In this document: piece by piece, positions 25,969-35,595 of the stretch
Numbering within the stretch: position 1 is the stretch's first letter
Layout: each line of letters opens with the position of its first letter
Assembly (NCBI GenBank): GCA_938041335.1
Contig: CALIAF010000024.1
Span: 1-63,241, forward strand
From: an uncultured Ulvibacter sp.
GTDB lineage: Bacteria > Bacteroidota > Bacteroidia > Flavobacteriales > Flavobacteriaceae
Reading direction: 5' to 3'
Length of the DNA stretch: 63,241 nt
The notes under the pieces: generated by a model
Told to the model about the DNA's origin: nothing
Seen by the model: the letters and a program-made list of their open reading frames with translations, nothing else
The model's database searches: none
Program-made: the position numbers and the translations under genes

Positions 25969-28467
25969 TTATAGGATCACCTTTTTCACTAATCTAGACC
26001 CCTCATATTCAAAAACCAGAATGTAAACGCCGCTTTGATAGTTAGACACATCAATTTGCAATTCCCTGCCAGTATCTTCATAATAGGATTGCTGCATTAG
26101 TTTACCTTGTATATTAAATACAGAAACTGAAGTGTTTTCTTCTTGAATGCCTTTAACATAAATAGTATCCTGATCTTGATAAACAATAATTGCATCTTCA
26201 TTAAATTCATTTACCTCAAGTATATTTAATGGAGATAGTGGAGCTTCAAAGATTCCTCTTCCGTGAGTTCCTATAAATATCTTACCTCCATTTAAATATT
26301 GTATTTCAATATCATTTACAGAAGTATTGGGTAAACAGCCATATTTTTTCCATTCTTGAGCTCCATTTTCAAGATAAAACACGCCATTGTATGTTCCAAC
26401 AAAGAGGCCATCTTCTTGTGCATCTAGTATTTCTAAAGAAAACACAGGTACATTAGGAAGGTTGTATGATATGTTTTGCCAGCTTGATCCTCCATTTGTA
26501 GAGGTATACACCTTTCCATTATTTGTATATCCTCCGTAAGATATAAAAACGGCGTTCTCATCTGAATGATCAACTTCTAAATCTGATATGTATTGATTAA
26601 CAGGAGTTCCCGAAGCGGTCCAACTGTTACTTGTTGCATCCTTAGCATAAACAACATTATTACGCGATGCATATATTTTATTAGAATTGCTTTTAGCTAT
26701 TGCTATCTGTTCTAAATCTTGAGCAGCACCTATATTGTTACCAATATTAGTCCAGCTAGTTCCTTGGTTATCTGAAGCATATACACTGTTGTACCCAACA
26801 ACAATGCGATTAGAATTATTTGGGTCTAATTTAAAGGGAGTTTCCCAAGCACCTGAACCATTCTCCCCTGGTGGAGCAATAGAAGTTACATTTCCATTTA
26901 CCCATTTTCTTAATCCACCTAATTGATAACTAAAATACCTTGTATTGGGATCGTTAAAATCTATTTCTTGACCCATCCCATCTCCCGTAGGCGCATAACT
27001 TTGCCAAGAACCATCAGCATTTCTAGTTACATTACCGTTATCCTGAGATCCTCCACCAATAATATTTGGATTCGTTTGAGATACCGCGATATCATAATAT
27101 TGCGTGATAAATAAACCTGAAGATAAATTTACAAACGAACTATCGGACACTGAATATTTAAAAACTCCTCCATCGTTGCAATAATAAACAGCATCTGCTT
27201 CTAATGGATTTGTATAGATATTTCTTTGATCTACGTGTATAAAAGGTAAATCGTCTTGACCTAGCCATTGTGTAGTTGCCTCAAAACTCGCGCCTCCGTT
27301 TGTAGATCGATAACATTCAAAATTACCCACAACAATATCTGTATCAGAATTATTTGCAAATGATACCACACAGTTAGATTCTGGTAAAGATTGTTGGTTA
27401 AAATTTTGTCCAAAATTTGATGAAACATTTAATGTAGAACCATTAGTAATGGCTACAAAGCCAGAATTAGTATTGTTTGAAATGGCGATTCTTACCTGAC
27501 CATTCCCAAAATCTTGGCTTAAATTAAAACTTGCCCCATCATTTGTACTTAAATAAAACTCCCCATTTGACCCACCAGCATAAACATCATTAGAATTTAA
27601 GCTATAACGAACCGCTCTAATATCTGAATCTATAATTTTATTATGTGTAGAAAAGTAATCTGTAGTTCTATATAATCCATCAGAACTGGCTACCAAAAAC
27701 TCTGAAGGGTTGTTAGGGTTTACATCTATTTCGTATATCCTAATATTTTCTGGTAAGCTAAATGTTAAATTAGTTGGAGTAAAGCTAACCCCTCCATCAT
27801 TAGACTCATAAATACCTATCCCAGAAGGACCATACCAAACAAGATCGCTCAAAGCAATAAAAATGCGATCCGGATTATCAACATCAATAATAATATCTGA
27901 AATTGACGAATGTGGTAGGTCATCATTTAAATTAAGGTACGTCGCTCCTCCATCTGTGGTTTTCCAGAGACCCCCAAATGCCGCTCCAACCCAGTACGTA
28001 TTGACATCTGTAGGATGAAAACCAATACTACTTACTCTTCCCATATCAATTTGAAAACCAAAATTACCATCGTAATTTAATTCACTCCATTGCACATCAT
28101 AATCAGCATTGTCGCAAGTAGCGATAGCAGATTTGTTTTTTTCTATTTGAGCCATTGTAAAATCGCCTAAGGTACCGTCATCATTTAAACGATACTTCCA
28201 AAAACGCTTCCATCGTTGGTACTTCACAAAATCACTATCCCTATAATCGCCTGTTGACAACTCTAAAAAAGTTAAACCGGGACATTTTAATTTAAAAAAA
28301 GTATCCGCTTCTAATACAATAGCATCAAAGGTCAATGTGTTATCACCATTCTCTGCTAGAACCGTATTAGACAGAATATCCTTAATGTCTCTCGGTTCTT
28401 CAAGATTCTGCGAAATTACTGTTGTAGTAAACAGAAAAACAAATACTTTGAAAATTTTTCTAATCAT
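25969..28467 (-). CDS. T9SS-sorted VPS10/BNR propeller protein
   Basis: The 832-residue protein has a signal peptide (1-19). Many blades follow the BNR/sortilin pattern S-x-D-G-G-x-S-W/F, and there are paired motifs W-K-T-T-D-G-G and S-Q-D-N-G. The C-terminal ~75 residues form a T9SS type A sorting domain ending RLVKKVIL. It shares its whole layout, including the mid-protein QDNG turn, with the protein at 43793-46366, so the two are paralogues. Large exported propellers of this kind are often glycan-binding or adhesive; no catalytic residues are evident. Confidence 0.87.
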   Translation of the reverse strand: MIRKIFKVFVFLFTTTVISQNLEEPRDIKDILSNTVLAENGDNTLTFDAIVLEADTFFKLKCPGLTFLELSTGDYRDSDFVKYQRWKRFWKYRLNDDGTLGDFTMAQIEKNKSAIATCDNADYDVQWSELNYDGNFGFQIDMGRVSSIGFHPTDVNTYWVGAAFGGLWKTTDGGATYLNLNDDLPHSSISDIIIDVDNPDRIFIALSDLVWYGPSGIGIYESNDGGVSFTPTNLTFSLPENIRIYEIDVNPNNPSEFLVASSDGLYRTTDYFSTHNKIIDSDIRAVRYSLNSNDVYAGGSNGEFYLSTNDGASFNLSQDFGNGQVRIAISNNTNSGFVAITNGSTLNVSSNFGQNFNQQSLPESNCVVSFANNSDTDIVVGNFECYRSTNGGASFEATTQWLGQDDLPFIHVDQRNIYTNPLEADAVYYCNDGGVFKYSVSDSSFVNLSSGLFITQYYDIAVSQTNPNIIGGGSQDNGNVTRNADGSWQSYAPTGDGMGQEIDFNDPNTRYFSYQLGGLRKWVNGNVTSIAPPGENGSGAWETPFKLDPNNSNRIVVGYNSVYASDNQGTSWTNIGNNIGAAQDLEQIAIAKSNSNKIYASRNNVVYAKDATSNSWTASGTPVNQYISDLEVDHSDENAVFISYGGYTNNGKVYTSTNGGSSWQNISYNLPNVPVFSLEILDAQEDGLFVGTYNGVFYLENGAQEWKKYGCLPNTSVNDIEIQYLNGGKIFIGTHGRGIFEAPLSPLNILEVNEFNEDAIIVYQDQDTIYVKGIQEENTSVSVFNIQGKLMQQSYYEDTGRELQIDVSNYQSGVYILVFEYEGSRLVKKVIL

Positions 28468-28511
28468 ATTTTAAAACTTTAATGCAATTGATATTCAACA
28501 AAATAATAAAC

Positions 28512-28519
28512 CAAAAATA
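28512..28519 (-). promoter_or_regulatory. Predicted -7 box (TATTTTTG)
   Basis: Exact TAnnTTTG match on the minus strand, 45 bp before the ATG of the T9SS propeller gene; a TTG lies 14 bp further upstream, closer than usual. Confidence 0.45.
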
Positions 28520-28633
28520 ATCAATTTTTACTTCAAGCTGAAAATTGCTGAGCCATTCAAAAAGTTAAAACGACCACAACTTTAAGGCAGTTCTAAACGA
28601 TATATCTAGTGGGTTCATTATTATCGCCCTTAG

Positions 28634-29866
28634 CTATTCTTTATTTTTCACTTCAATCCACTTACTCATATATTTTGTTGCCTGCAGCGATTGTTGTTGT
28701 AGTATTTGACCTAAAAAGTTTTGTTCTCGGTGGGTCTTTAGATCTTCGGAAATATGAATAATTCTATACATTAGTCGTTTTGAATGCACCGTCGTATCAA
28801 AACGAGTATCTAAAATATCATAACCCTGGCGCTGAGACACCAACCAATCTCTTTTTTCTGAGAACAGTGTTACCGCACAAGTAACCATTTCTGAAACTGC
28901 ATCAGTTACACAGCCTGCATCAACATGCGCTCCATACATCCCTTCTGAGCCTAAAGTCGTAGTTATTGCAGGAGTACCATAATACATTGCATCTAGCAGT
29001 TTCCCTTTTAAACCCGCACCAAAACGCAAAGGAGCTAAACAAACGCGTGCACTACTCATTACATCTTGCACAGATGGCGCCCAACCTTTAATTAAAAAGC
29101 CAGCTTGCTCGTTATGAAGCTCTGTTATTTGTTGCGGCGCATAAGCACCATAGATATAAAGCGTAGCATTGGGTAATTGTTTACGTATTGCTGGCCAGAT
29201 TTCTTTATGGAGCCATTTTATACTATCTACATTAGGCGCGTGGTAGAAGTTACCAATGGCCATAAAATCCTTTCGTTCATCAAATTCTGGAAATGTACTT
29301 TTTATTTTTGCATTTGACTTGGGAAGAAAAGGAACATATTGAAGTATTCCTTCTGGGATTTTAAACGTATCCATTAATAATGTCATTTCCATTTCGGAAA
29401 TAATAAGACTTAAGTCTGAGCGTAAAACACTTGCCAATTCGCGTTTTGCCGTGTCGGTATACAAATCTACAGCATCAAGCTTCCCCTCTTTCTTAAAAGT
29501 TTCTTCTCGGGCTTTTCTTAAAAAATGGAGATCCTCCGTATCCAATACCCTTAAAGCATTGGGACAATGTTCTGCCACTCGCCATCCAAATTGTTCTTCG
29601 GTCACAAAGCGATCAAAAAGCACAATCTCTGGTTTTAGGGTAGCAATAAATGTATCAAAAGAAGGATCATTTAGTTGTAACATTTCCGAAGTAACACCTA
29701 ACAAATGTAAGTCTGCGCTTCGTTCAGAAATACTTGCCGTACTGCCAAAAGTGATGGCATAATCGTGTTCTAAAAACAAGTCAATTAACTGCATCATTCT
29801 AGACCCAGCAGCCGTTGTAGAAGGCTCTGGAAAAGTATGACCTATGATAAGGAGATTTTTCTCCAT
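28634..29866 (-). CDS. Glycosyltransferase family 4-like protein
   Basis: The 410-residue protein has a GT-B fold with a C-terminal donor-binding half: FMAIGNFYHAPN, an L-x-I-Y-G-A strand, then P-L-R-F-G-A-G-L-K-G-K-L-L-D-A-M-Y-Y-G-T-P-A, which carries the family glycine-rich and E/D-like contacts. The acceptor is unknown; surface polysaccharide or protein glycosylation is plausible. The ATG directly abuts the phosphodiesterase stop (29867), so it is the third gene of a minus-strand unit. Confidence 0.88.
   Translation of the reverse strand: MEKNLLIIGHTFPEPSTTAAGSRMMQLIDLFLEHDYAITFGSTASISERSADLHLLGVTSEMLQLNDPSFDTFIATLKPEIVLFDRFVTEEQFGWRVAEHCPNALRVLDTEDLHFLRKAREETFKKEGKLDAVDLYTDTAKRELASVLRSDLSLIISEMEMTLLMDTFKIPEGILQYVPFLPKSNAKIKSTFPEFDERKDFMAIGNFYHAPNVDSIKWLHKEIWPAIRKQLPNATLYIYGAYAPQQITELHNEQAGFLIKGWAPSVQDVMSSARVCLAPLRFGAGLKGKLLDAMYYGTPAITTTLGSEGMYGAHVDAGCVTDAVSEMVTCAVTLFSEKRDWLVSQRQGYDILDTRFDTTVHSKRLMYRIIHISEDLKTHREQNFLGQILQQQSLQATKYMSKWIEVKNKE
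28744..28753 (-). repeat. ATTTCCGAAG motif copy
   Basis: Exact copy near the 3' end of the glycosyltransferase gene (I-S-E-D). Confidence 0.8.
29682..29691 (+). repeat. ATTTCCGAAG motif copy
   Basis: Exact copy near the 5' end of the glycosyltransferase gene, opposite strand (gene reads T-S-E-M); a near copy (first nine bases) lies 280 bp away at 29393-29401. Confidence 0.8.
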
Positions 29867-30904
29867 CTATCTTTCTAGTAAGAGTTCTTCCATTAAATTC
29901 CCAGTACTTCTTTTTTCAGGAAAATATAAAAGCTCTTCTATAGTAGCCGAAATATCAAGCAAATCTCTTCTTGTACTATAAATGACATCAGTATTAAAAT
30001 CTGGTCCATAAGAAAATAGGTTAATATGCTTACACCCTTCACAGCTGTCTCCGTGTGACTTAAATCCATCTGCAACTGTATCTAAATGCCTGCCATGATC
30101 ATTAGTCACAAAAAATGTAGTTTTATCTTTATAATATGCGTCTTGTTCAATAAAATTGAATAACTCAAATATGTATTGATCAACATCTTTAATAGCTTGA
30201 AGATACCCTTCCCAATCATTATTATGCCCATTAGAATCTGGTGCTCTAAAATTTACTAATAGTAGCTTAGGTTTATCAACTACCAATGCGTTCATGGTAT
30301 TTAAAAATGTAATACTATCTTTTCTATATCCAGTGCCTAAGCCGTTAACACCGCAATCTGTATAAGGTTGGTAAAGGTCTCTCCAAGATGGGTCTATACA
30401 ATTTGATAACACTTCAAGTTTGTCTTTACTCGCTATAATTTGTGTGTCCACCGCTGGATTATTAGTGAATTTTCTCCAGGTTTGAAAAATAGATGGTGAT
30501 AGTGGCATTTCTCCTCCACCATTATTAATTTCTTGATAAATACCTGTTGTTATTGCAGTATGACCCGGCATAGTATATGTCACTCCTTCATTGTAGAAAG
30601 AAGTATGAATCCCTCCTTTTTGAGCCATGTCATTTGCCATTCTAGGAATATACTGATGAGTAGAATCCCCCCAGGTTTCAGAATATCTTGGGCCATCCAT
30701 AACTACAATAATTACATTTTCAGTTAGGTATTTCTTATCCGATTTGTTTTCTTTAGCACAAGAAAACAAAATAGCACTCATTAAAAAAACACCGATACCA
30801 TTAAAATAAATCATTCTAAATTTTAAAATTCCTGATGTATTAAATCTATTCTCTTGAGTAAAAAAATTACAACACTTCTTCATCATTTGCGCTTTACAAT
30901 TCAT
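29867..30904 (-). CDS. Alkaline phosphatase superfamily phosphodiesterase-like protein
   Basis: Nucleotide-pyrophosphatase/phosphodiesterase-type features are visible: metal aspartate in V-V-M-D-G, nucleophile threonine in Y-T-M-P-G-H, then P-D-S-N-G-H, T-N-D-H-G and S-H-G-D. These form the expected two-metal site. The ATG at 30904 overlaps the upstream gene by 11 bp, suggesting coupling. An internal ATG at 30814 would start closer to a lipobox-like ILFSC, so the mature protein may be a lipoprotein and the true start is uncertain. Probably acts on phosphate esters at the cell surface. Confidence 0.82.
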   Translation of the reverse strand: MNCKAQMMKKCCNFFTQENRFNTSGILKFRMIYFNGIGVFLMSAILFSCAKENKSDKKYLTENVIIVVMDGPRYSETWGDSTHQYIPRMANDMAQKGGIHTSFYNEGVTYTMPGHTAITTGIYQEINNGGGEMPLSPSIFQTWRKFTNNPAVDTQIIASKDKLEVLSNCIDPSWRDLYQPYTDCGVNGLGTGYRKDSITFLNTMNALVVDKPKLLLVNFRAPDSNGHNNDWEGYLQAIKDVDQYIFELFNFIEQDAYYKDKTTFFVTNDHGRHLDTVADGFKSHGDSCEGCKHINLFSYGPDFNTDVIYSTRRDLLDISATIEELLYFPEKRSTGNLMEELLLER

Positions 30905-32165
30905 TGATAGTCAAAGTTTTAATTTCTATTCTAGAGGGTTTGTCTTTTTCTAACATAGTGTAAGCTATGACTATATTCTCTCCATCTACTGCCATTCTAG
31001 GAAAACCACTTGCTCTTGCGGCATTTGTTTTTGAAACTGTTAACACGTCTCCTTTAGCACCATTCTTATCCACCTTAATTAACTGAATGAGTGTGTCATC
31101 TCCTACATCTTCAATCCAGCTTACCACGGCCTGAGTGTCTGAGATCATTGTCAAATCAATACGACCAATAGTGGGATTACTATTTATTGTAATGGGAGGC
31201 TCAAGGGTATTGCGATCTATATTTCCGAATGACAATTGTACTTTCGGATTATTTTTAGCTTCAGAGAACCAAGCTACAGCATAGGTATTAGTATAAGATG
31301 CTAGTGCCGGGCCATTAACGGGGCAACCTGTAATCTTCCAGTTGTCATTACCAACAATAATAGGAGAAGACCAATCTCCATTTTTATCCCGTTTTTTTAT
31401 CTTTATATCTCTTATCTCATCATCACTTCTATCTCTATACGCTACAATAACCTGCTTATCTTTTGTCACTACTAGATCTGTCTGACAGCAATCACAAACT
31501 CTATTATCTAAGGCTTCATCATTACGTATCTCTCCTGTATCTGTAACTATTGCACCTCTTAATGTCATGGCTCCACCGTGACCAGAATGACTATCGTGAT
31601 CCATACTACCACCGGTATTACGACCGTCTAACCAAACTGCATAAAAAGAGCGCTCTCCATAAGGTTGCAGGGATACAAAACCATGTTCACTTTTTGTCCC
31701 GTCATCGTGTAGTATAAAATCAAGTTTTCTAGGGATAGCATCAGATGGACCAGAACGCTTTACCGTTTGTAATAGGTTAAGTTTAACATCATAAGTATAA
31801 GTACCCGTATCTGACATCTTAAGGATATTAGTCAATATTTGATCATCGTTAACTGCAATGGCAGGGAAATCTGCCCAATTTACAAACCAGTCTGTACCGC
31901 TGGTAACCGTCTTGGTTTCTTGCCAAGTGTTCTTGTCAAATTTTGAAAACTTCAGATAGTCAATATCATCTTTGGTCGATATCCAAGACATCCAAAGCCC
32001 ATTATCATTGGAAAATAAGTTTGGAGTTTGCGAATCTGGATTGGCTGGATTCTCAATAGTTTTTACTTTTTCATTTTTAGATGTAGCCACTTCTTGGTTT
32101 TGCTTTTTCACCTGCTCTTTACAGGAGAATAGTGCAATTGAGACTAGAAAGAAGAGAATTCGCAT
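30894..32165 (-). CDS. Sialidase-like propeller lipoprotein with CDCCQT motif
   Basis: The 423-residue protein has a lipobox A-L-F-S-C (Cys15). The rest is repeat-rich beta-propeller of the sialidase/BNR type without recognisable sialidase arginines. It contains a cysteine cluster V-C-D-C-C-Q-T (about 225-231) and a later G-C-P-V-N-G-P, a conserved pair that could bind a metal or form disulfides; I know of no assigned function. A histidine-rich stretch HDSHSGHGG nearby would fit metal binding. It is the first gene of the three-gene unit. Confidence 0.75.
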   Translation of the reverse strand: MRILFFLVSIALFSCKEQVKKQNQEVATSKNEKVKTIENPANPDSQTPNLFSNDNGLWMSWISTKDDIDYLKFSKFDKNTWQETKTVTSGTDWFVNWADFPAIAVNDDQILTNILKMSDTGTYTYDVKLNLLQTVKRSGPSDAIPRKLDFILHDDGTKSEHGFVSLQPYGERSFYAVWLDGRNTGGSMDHDSHSGHGGAMTLRGAIVTDTGEIRNDEALDNRVCDCCQTDLVVTKDKQVIVAYRDRSDDEIRDIKIKKRDKNGDWSSPIIVGNDNWKITGCPVNGPALASYTNTYAVAWFSEAKNNPKVQLSFGNIDRNTLEPPITINSNPTIGRIDLTMISDTQAVVSWIEDVGDDTLIQLIKVDKNGAKGDVLTVSKTNAARASGFPRMAVDGENIVIAYTMLEKDKPSRIEIKTLTINEL

Positions 32166-32213
32166 AAGGATATGATTTGTATATAAAAGTACAAAAAATG
32201 CTACCTTTATCTT

Positions 32214-32570
32214 ATGGAAGACTTTGATTTCTTTTTAGACTTTTTATATCCATTACCATTAGTAAAAAAGAGCCTCTTTGGGACTACTTCGTATTACTTA
32301 GATGATAAAATACTCTGTGCTACTTGCATCAATGAGAAGTTTCCAGATGATACAGGGATATGGATTTCTACTCCTCCAGAATATCACGAATTCCTATTTC
32401 CGAAGTTAAAAAACCATCGTTTTTTAAAAAGAGTACCTACAAAAAAATGGATATTACTACCAGCAGAAAGTGACTTCTTTGAAGAAGACGCAAGAACAAT
32501 CGCAGCCTTAATTAAACAAGGTAGCCCATGGATTGGTACTGTGCCAAAACCAAAAAAGAAAATTAAGTAA
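32214..32570 (+). CDS. Small protein of unknown function (118 aa)
   Basis: I do not recognise a defined family with confidence. The sequence is mixed alpha/beta: G-T-T-S-Y-Y-L-D-D-K-I-L-C, then G-I-W-I-S-T-P-P-E-Y-H and K-K-W-I-L-L-P-A-E, with a lysine-rich tail PKPKKKIK. The layout resembles the MmcQ/YjbR fold but key positions cannot be checked by eye. It is divergent from the sialidase-like gene with 48 bp between them and stands alone. Confidence 0.7.
   Translation: MEDFDFFLDFLYPLPLVKKSLFGTTSYYLDDKILCATCINEKFPDDTGIWISTPPEYHEFLFPKLKNHRFLKRVPTKKWILLPAESDFFEEDARTIAALIKQGSPWIGTVPKPKKKIK
32396..32405 (+). repeat. ATTTCCGAAG motif copy
   Basis: Exact copy in the 118-residue protein gene, read L-F-P-K-L, a frame not used by the other copies on the coding strand. 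Confidence 0.8.
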
Positions 32571-32704
32571 TAGCAGTTGCGGTGACAGTAAAAAAGTTAA
32601 ATGTTAATTGGAGCTTAGCGATTGATGAAAGTACGTATATAATTTTTGATACTAGTTTTCTTCACCACTCTTAATCTAATGATTCAAAAAAGATAAGGAA
32701 CAAG

Positions 32705-34009
32705 CTACTTCACCACCTCAGCATACAAATCAAAATCTTCTGCGCCAGTGACTTTCACATGGAAAAACTCCCCCGTTCTTAGGTATCCTTCTTCTGCATT
32801 AATCAAGACTTCATTATCTACATCTGGGCTATCAAACTCTGTACGACCCACGTAGTACGTTCCTTCTTTACGGTCAATAAGTACACGGTATTCATTCCCT
32901 ATTTTTTGCTGATTAAGCTCCCAAGAAATTTGAGATTGGATTTCCATAATCTCATTAGCACGTTCCATTTTCACATCTTCTGGAACATCATCCTCAAGGT
33001 TGTATGCGTGCGTGTTTTCTTCGTGAGAATAGGTAAAGCAACCTAATCTTTCAAAACGCATCTCGCGCACCCATTCTCTCAGAGTTTCATAATCTTCTTG
33101 TGTTTCTCCCGGATAACCCACTATTAATGTGGTTCTTATCGTCATATCTGGAACGGCAGCTCTAAAGTCTTGCAATAACTTAGTGGTTTTTGCTTTAGTA
33201 GTACCACGGCGCATGGACTTTAGGATAGGGTCTGCAATATGTTGTAACGGAATATCAATATAGTTACAAATTTTTGGCTCTTTGCGCATTAAATCAAGTA
33301 CATCCATTGGGAAGCCCGTTGGGAACGCATAGTGTAAACGTATCCATTCTATACCTTCTACCTTAACGAGATTTTCTAATAACTCTGCAAGATTTCTTTT
33401 CTTGTAAATATCGAGACCATAATACGTTAAATCTTGGGCAATAAGAATTAACTCTTTCACACCGTTTGCTACTAATTTTTCGGCTTCAATCACCAAATTC
33501 TCTATAGGTGTGGAGCGGTGTTTTCCTCTCATTATTGGGATCGCACAAAACGAACAAGGTCTATCACAACCTTCGGCAATTTTTAAATACGCGTAATTTT
33601 TTGGTGTGGTAGTTAATCGCTCTCCTATCAACTCGTGTTTGTAATCTGCTCCAAGTGCTTTTAACAATCCTGGTAATTCTGTCGTACCAAAATACTGATC
33701 CACATCTGGAATTTCTTTTTGCAGATCTGGCTTGTACCTTTCTGAAAGACATCCAGTAACAAATACTTTATCTACCAGTCCTTCTTGCTTTTTCTGGACA
33801 AACTCTAAAATGGTATTTACACTCTCCTCTTTTGCATTTGCGATAAACCCGCAGGTATTAATAACAACTACATTACCTTCTTCTTCGTGCACAACCTCTT
33901 TGCCATTGGCTTTTAGTTGTCCCATTAACACCTCACTATCATAGACGTTCTTTGAACAGCCTAAAGTGACCACATTAATTTTATTTTTCTTGAGAGTTTT
34001 GGTACGCAT
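32705..34009 (-). CDS. rimO: Ribosomal protein S12 methylthiotransferase
   Basis: The 434-residue radical-SAM enzyme has the N-terminal [4Fe-4S] cysteines in TLGCSKN, INTCGF and VTGCLSERY. The radical-SAM CxxxCxxC is at E-G-C-D-R-P-C-S-F-C-A-I-P, with a C-terminal TRAM domain. GCSKN and the S-E-R-Y signature favour RimO over MiaB. It adds a methylthio group to an aspartate of ribosomal protein S12. A predicted promoter and an ATTTCCGAAG copy lie in its leader. Confidence 0.95.
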   Translation of the reverse strand: MRTKTLKKNKINVVTLGCSKNVYDSEVLMGQLKANGKEVVHEEEGNVVVINTCGFIANAKEESVNTILEFVQKKQEGLVDKVFVTGCLSERYKPDLQKEIPDVDQYFGTTELPGLLKALGADYKHELIGERLTTTPKNYAYLKIAEGCDRPCSFCAIPIMRGKHRSTPIENLVIEAEKLVANGVKELILIAQDLTYYGLDIYKKRNLAELLENLVKVEGIEWIRLHYAFPTGFPMDVLDLMRKEPKICNYIDIPLQHIADPILKSMRRGTTKAKTTKLLQDFRAAVPDMTIRTTLIVGYPGETQEDYETLREWVREMRFERLGCFTYSHEENTHAYNLEDDVPEDVKMERANEIMEIQSQISWELNQQKIGNEYRVLIDRKEGTYYVGRTEFDSPDVDNEVLINAEEGYLRTGEFFHVKVTGAEDFDLYAEVVK

Positions 34010-34042
34010 GGTTTGATGTACTATTATCGTTTATAATAAATG

Positions 34043-34052
34043 CTTCGGAAAT
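34043..34052 (-). repeat. ATTTCCGAAG motif copy
   Basis: Exact intergenic copy, in the predicted 5' leader of rimO between its -7 box and ATG. Confidence 0.8.
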
Positions 34053-34079
34053 ATAAATAAGTTGATTTCTTAGCGCGTG

Positions 34080-34087
34080 CAAAGGTA
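34080..34087 (-). promoter_or_regulatory. Predicted -7 box (TACCTTTG) of rimO
   Basis: Exact TAnnTTTG match on the minus strand, 70 bp before the rimO ATG. Confidence 0.5.
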
Positions 34088-34114
34088 CTGAATTATCTAG
34101 CACATAACCCTTTA

Positions 34115-34450
34115 TTAACCAAAGGGATTAAATTGAAAAGCTAGGATTAATATTATTGTATTTCCCAAAAGAAAACCGAATAATGACATTGGAATAAACC
34201 AAAATCTACTTTCTAGTAATGGGATGTTTTTAAGAGATTTCCAATAAAAAAAAACACCAATGGCCCAAAACGGAATTAATAAAAAACTTGAAAAACTAGC
34301 AAAATAAGCCAATGATTCGGGTATTAGCGGATTTCGAGGTTGGGTAAAATGAAAAAACACATAATAAAATTGCAAGAAAAATTGAAAAACACAATACAAC
34401 AAACACAATTTGGTTATTGCATCTTTCCACCACATGGAGAGTTTAAACAT
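34115..34450 (-). CDS. Small membrane protein of unknown function
   Basis: About 111 residues with three hydrophobic stretches: LCLLYCVFQFFLQFYYVFF, FLLIPFWAIGVFFYW and FGFLLGNTIILILAF. No known family was recognised. The ATG at 34450 (MFKLSMWW) is chosen over an in-frame TTG at 34489. It lies between ftsY and rimO on the same strand, with no terminator seen between it and ftsY. Confidence 0.6.
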   Translation of the reverse strand: MFKLSMWWKDAITKLCLLYCVFQFFLQFYYVFFHFTQPRNPLIPESLAYFASFSSFLLIPFWAIGVFFYWKSLKNIPLLESRFWFIPMSLFGFLLGNTIILILAFQFNPFG

Positions 34451-34534
34451 TATACACTGTATCTTTATTAGGCTATACACTTTAAGCAAAAAAGATAAGC
34501 ATAAAGCTTACCGCCCATAGTCTACAGCTATTTT

Positions 34535-35491
34535 TTATTTAAAGAAAGAATCTACAAACTCAAACTTATTAAATACTTGTAAATCCTCTATACCTTCTCC
34601 TACGCCTATATATTTTACAGGAATCTGAAACTGATCACTTATACCTATAACTACACCACCTTTTGCGGTTCCATCTAGCTTAGTTACTGCAAGCGAAGTT
34701 ACTTCTGTTGCTGCCGTAAATTGTTTTGCTTGTTCAAAGGCATTCTGTCCTGTAGAGCCATCAAGCACTAATAAAACATCATGAGGTGCATCCACTATTA
34801 CCTTTTGCATCACGCGCTTTACTTTAGTGAGCTCATTCATTAAGTTAATTTTATTGTGCAATCTTCCTGCTGTATCAATAATGATTACATCGGCGTTTTG
34901 ATTCACTCCACTCTCTAGCGTATCAAAGGCAACACTGGCAGGATCACTTCCCATTTCTTGCTTAACAATAGGCACGTTTGTTCTGTCTGCCCATACTTGT
35001 AATTGATCTATTGCTGCAGCTCTAAAGGTATCTGCTGCCCCTAATACTACTTTGTACCCTGCTTTGGTAAATTGATGTGCCAGTTTACCAATGGTCGTTG
35101 TTTTACCAGCACCATTTACACCCACAACCATAATCACGTGAGGACCAGTCTCGTGTTTTGGTACTGAAAAGACACTCTCATTACCACTATCTATTTCACT
35201 CAGTAGTCCAGCAATTTCTTCTCTAAGTATATCATTAAGCTCGCTAGTACCCACATATTTATCTTGCGCTACTCTAGCTTCTATTCTATCAATTACTTTA
35301 AGTGTAGTAGTAACACCTACATCACTTGACACTAAAATTTCTTCTAGATCATCAAGTACATTCTCATCTACTTTACTCTTTCCAGCTACTGCCTTGTTGA
35401 GTTTATCAAAGAAAGAAGATTTAGATTTCTCTAAGCCTTTATCAAGGGTTTCCTTTTTTTCTTTGTTAAATATCTTTTTAAAAAAACTCAT
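34535..35491 (-). CDS. ftsY: Signal recognition particle receptor FtsY
   Basis: The 318-residue SRP GTPase has a short charged N-terminus, the N-domain, then G1 G-V-N-G-A-G-K-T-T-T, the SRP insertion D-T-F-R-A-A-A, G3 D-T-A-G-R and G4 T-K-L-D-G-T-A-K-G-G. It docks ribosome-SRP complexes at the membrane. The acidic A-domain of E. coli is missing, as usual in Bacteroidota. It has its own promoter behind a terminator, so it is transcribed separately from the ribosomal-protein genes. Confidence 0.96.
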   Translation of the reverse strand: MSFFKKIFNKEKKETLDKGLEKSKSSFFDKLNKAVAGKSKVDENVLDDLEEILVSSDVGVTTTLKVIDRIEARVAQDKYVGTSELNDILREEIAGLLSEIDSGNESVFSVPKHETGPHVIMVVGVNGAGKTTTIGKLAHQFTKAGYKVVLGAADTFRAAAIDQLQVWADRTNVPIVKQEMGSDPASVAFDTLESGVNQNADVIIIDTAGRLHNKINLMNELTKVKRVMQKVIVDAPHDVLLVLDGSTGQNAFEQAKQFTAATEVTSLAVTKLDGTAKGGVVIGISDQFQIPVKYIGVGEGIEDLQVFNKFEFVDSFFK

Positions 35492-35533
35492 TGTTGTTTT
35501 GTTATTTGGTCATGCCCACTACTTAGCGATAAG

Positions 35534-35541
35534 CAAAAATA
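35534..35541 (-). promoter_or_regulatory. Predicted -7 box (TATTTTTG) of ftsY
   Basis: Exact TAnnTTTG match on the minus strand, 42 bp before the ftsY ATG and directly after the terminator hairpin of the upstream operon. Confidence 0.55.
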
Positions 35542-35545
35542 CGAA

Positions 35546-35571
35546 AAGCCACTCTTGTTAAAAAGTGGCTT
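35546..35571 (-). terminator. Terminator of the rpmB-rpmG-DUF4295 unit
   Basis: AAGCCACT pairs with AGTGGCTT; read on the minus strand it is followed by TTCGTATTTTTG. It lies between the DUF4295 stop and the ftsY promoter. Confidence 0.75.
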
Positions 35572-35595
35572 GACTTAATATAATAAAAAGAATAA

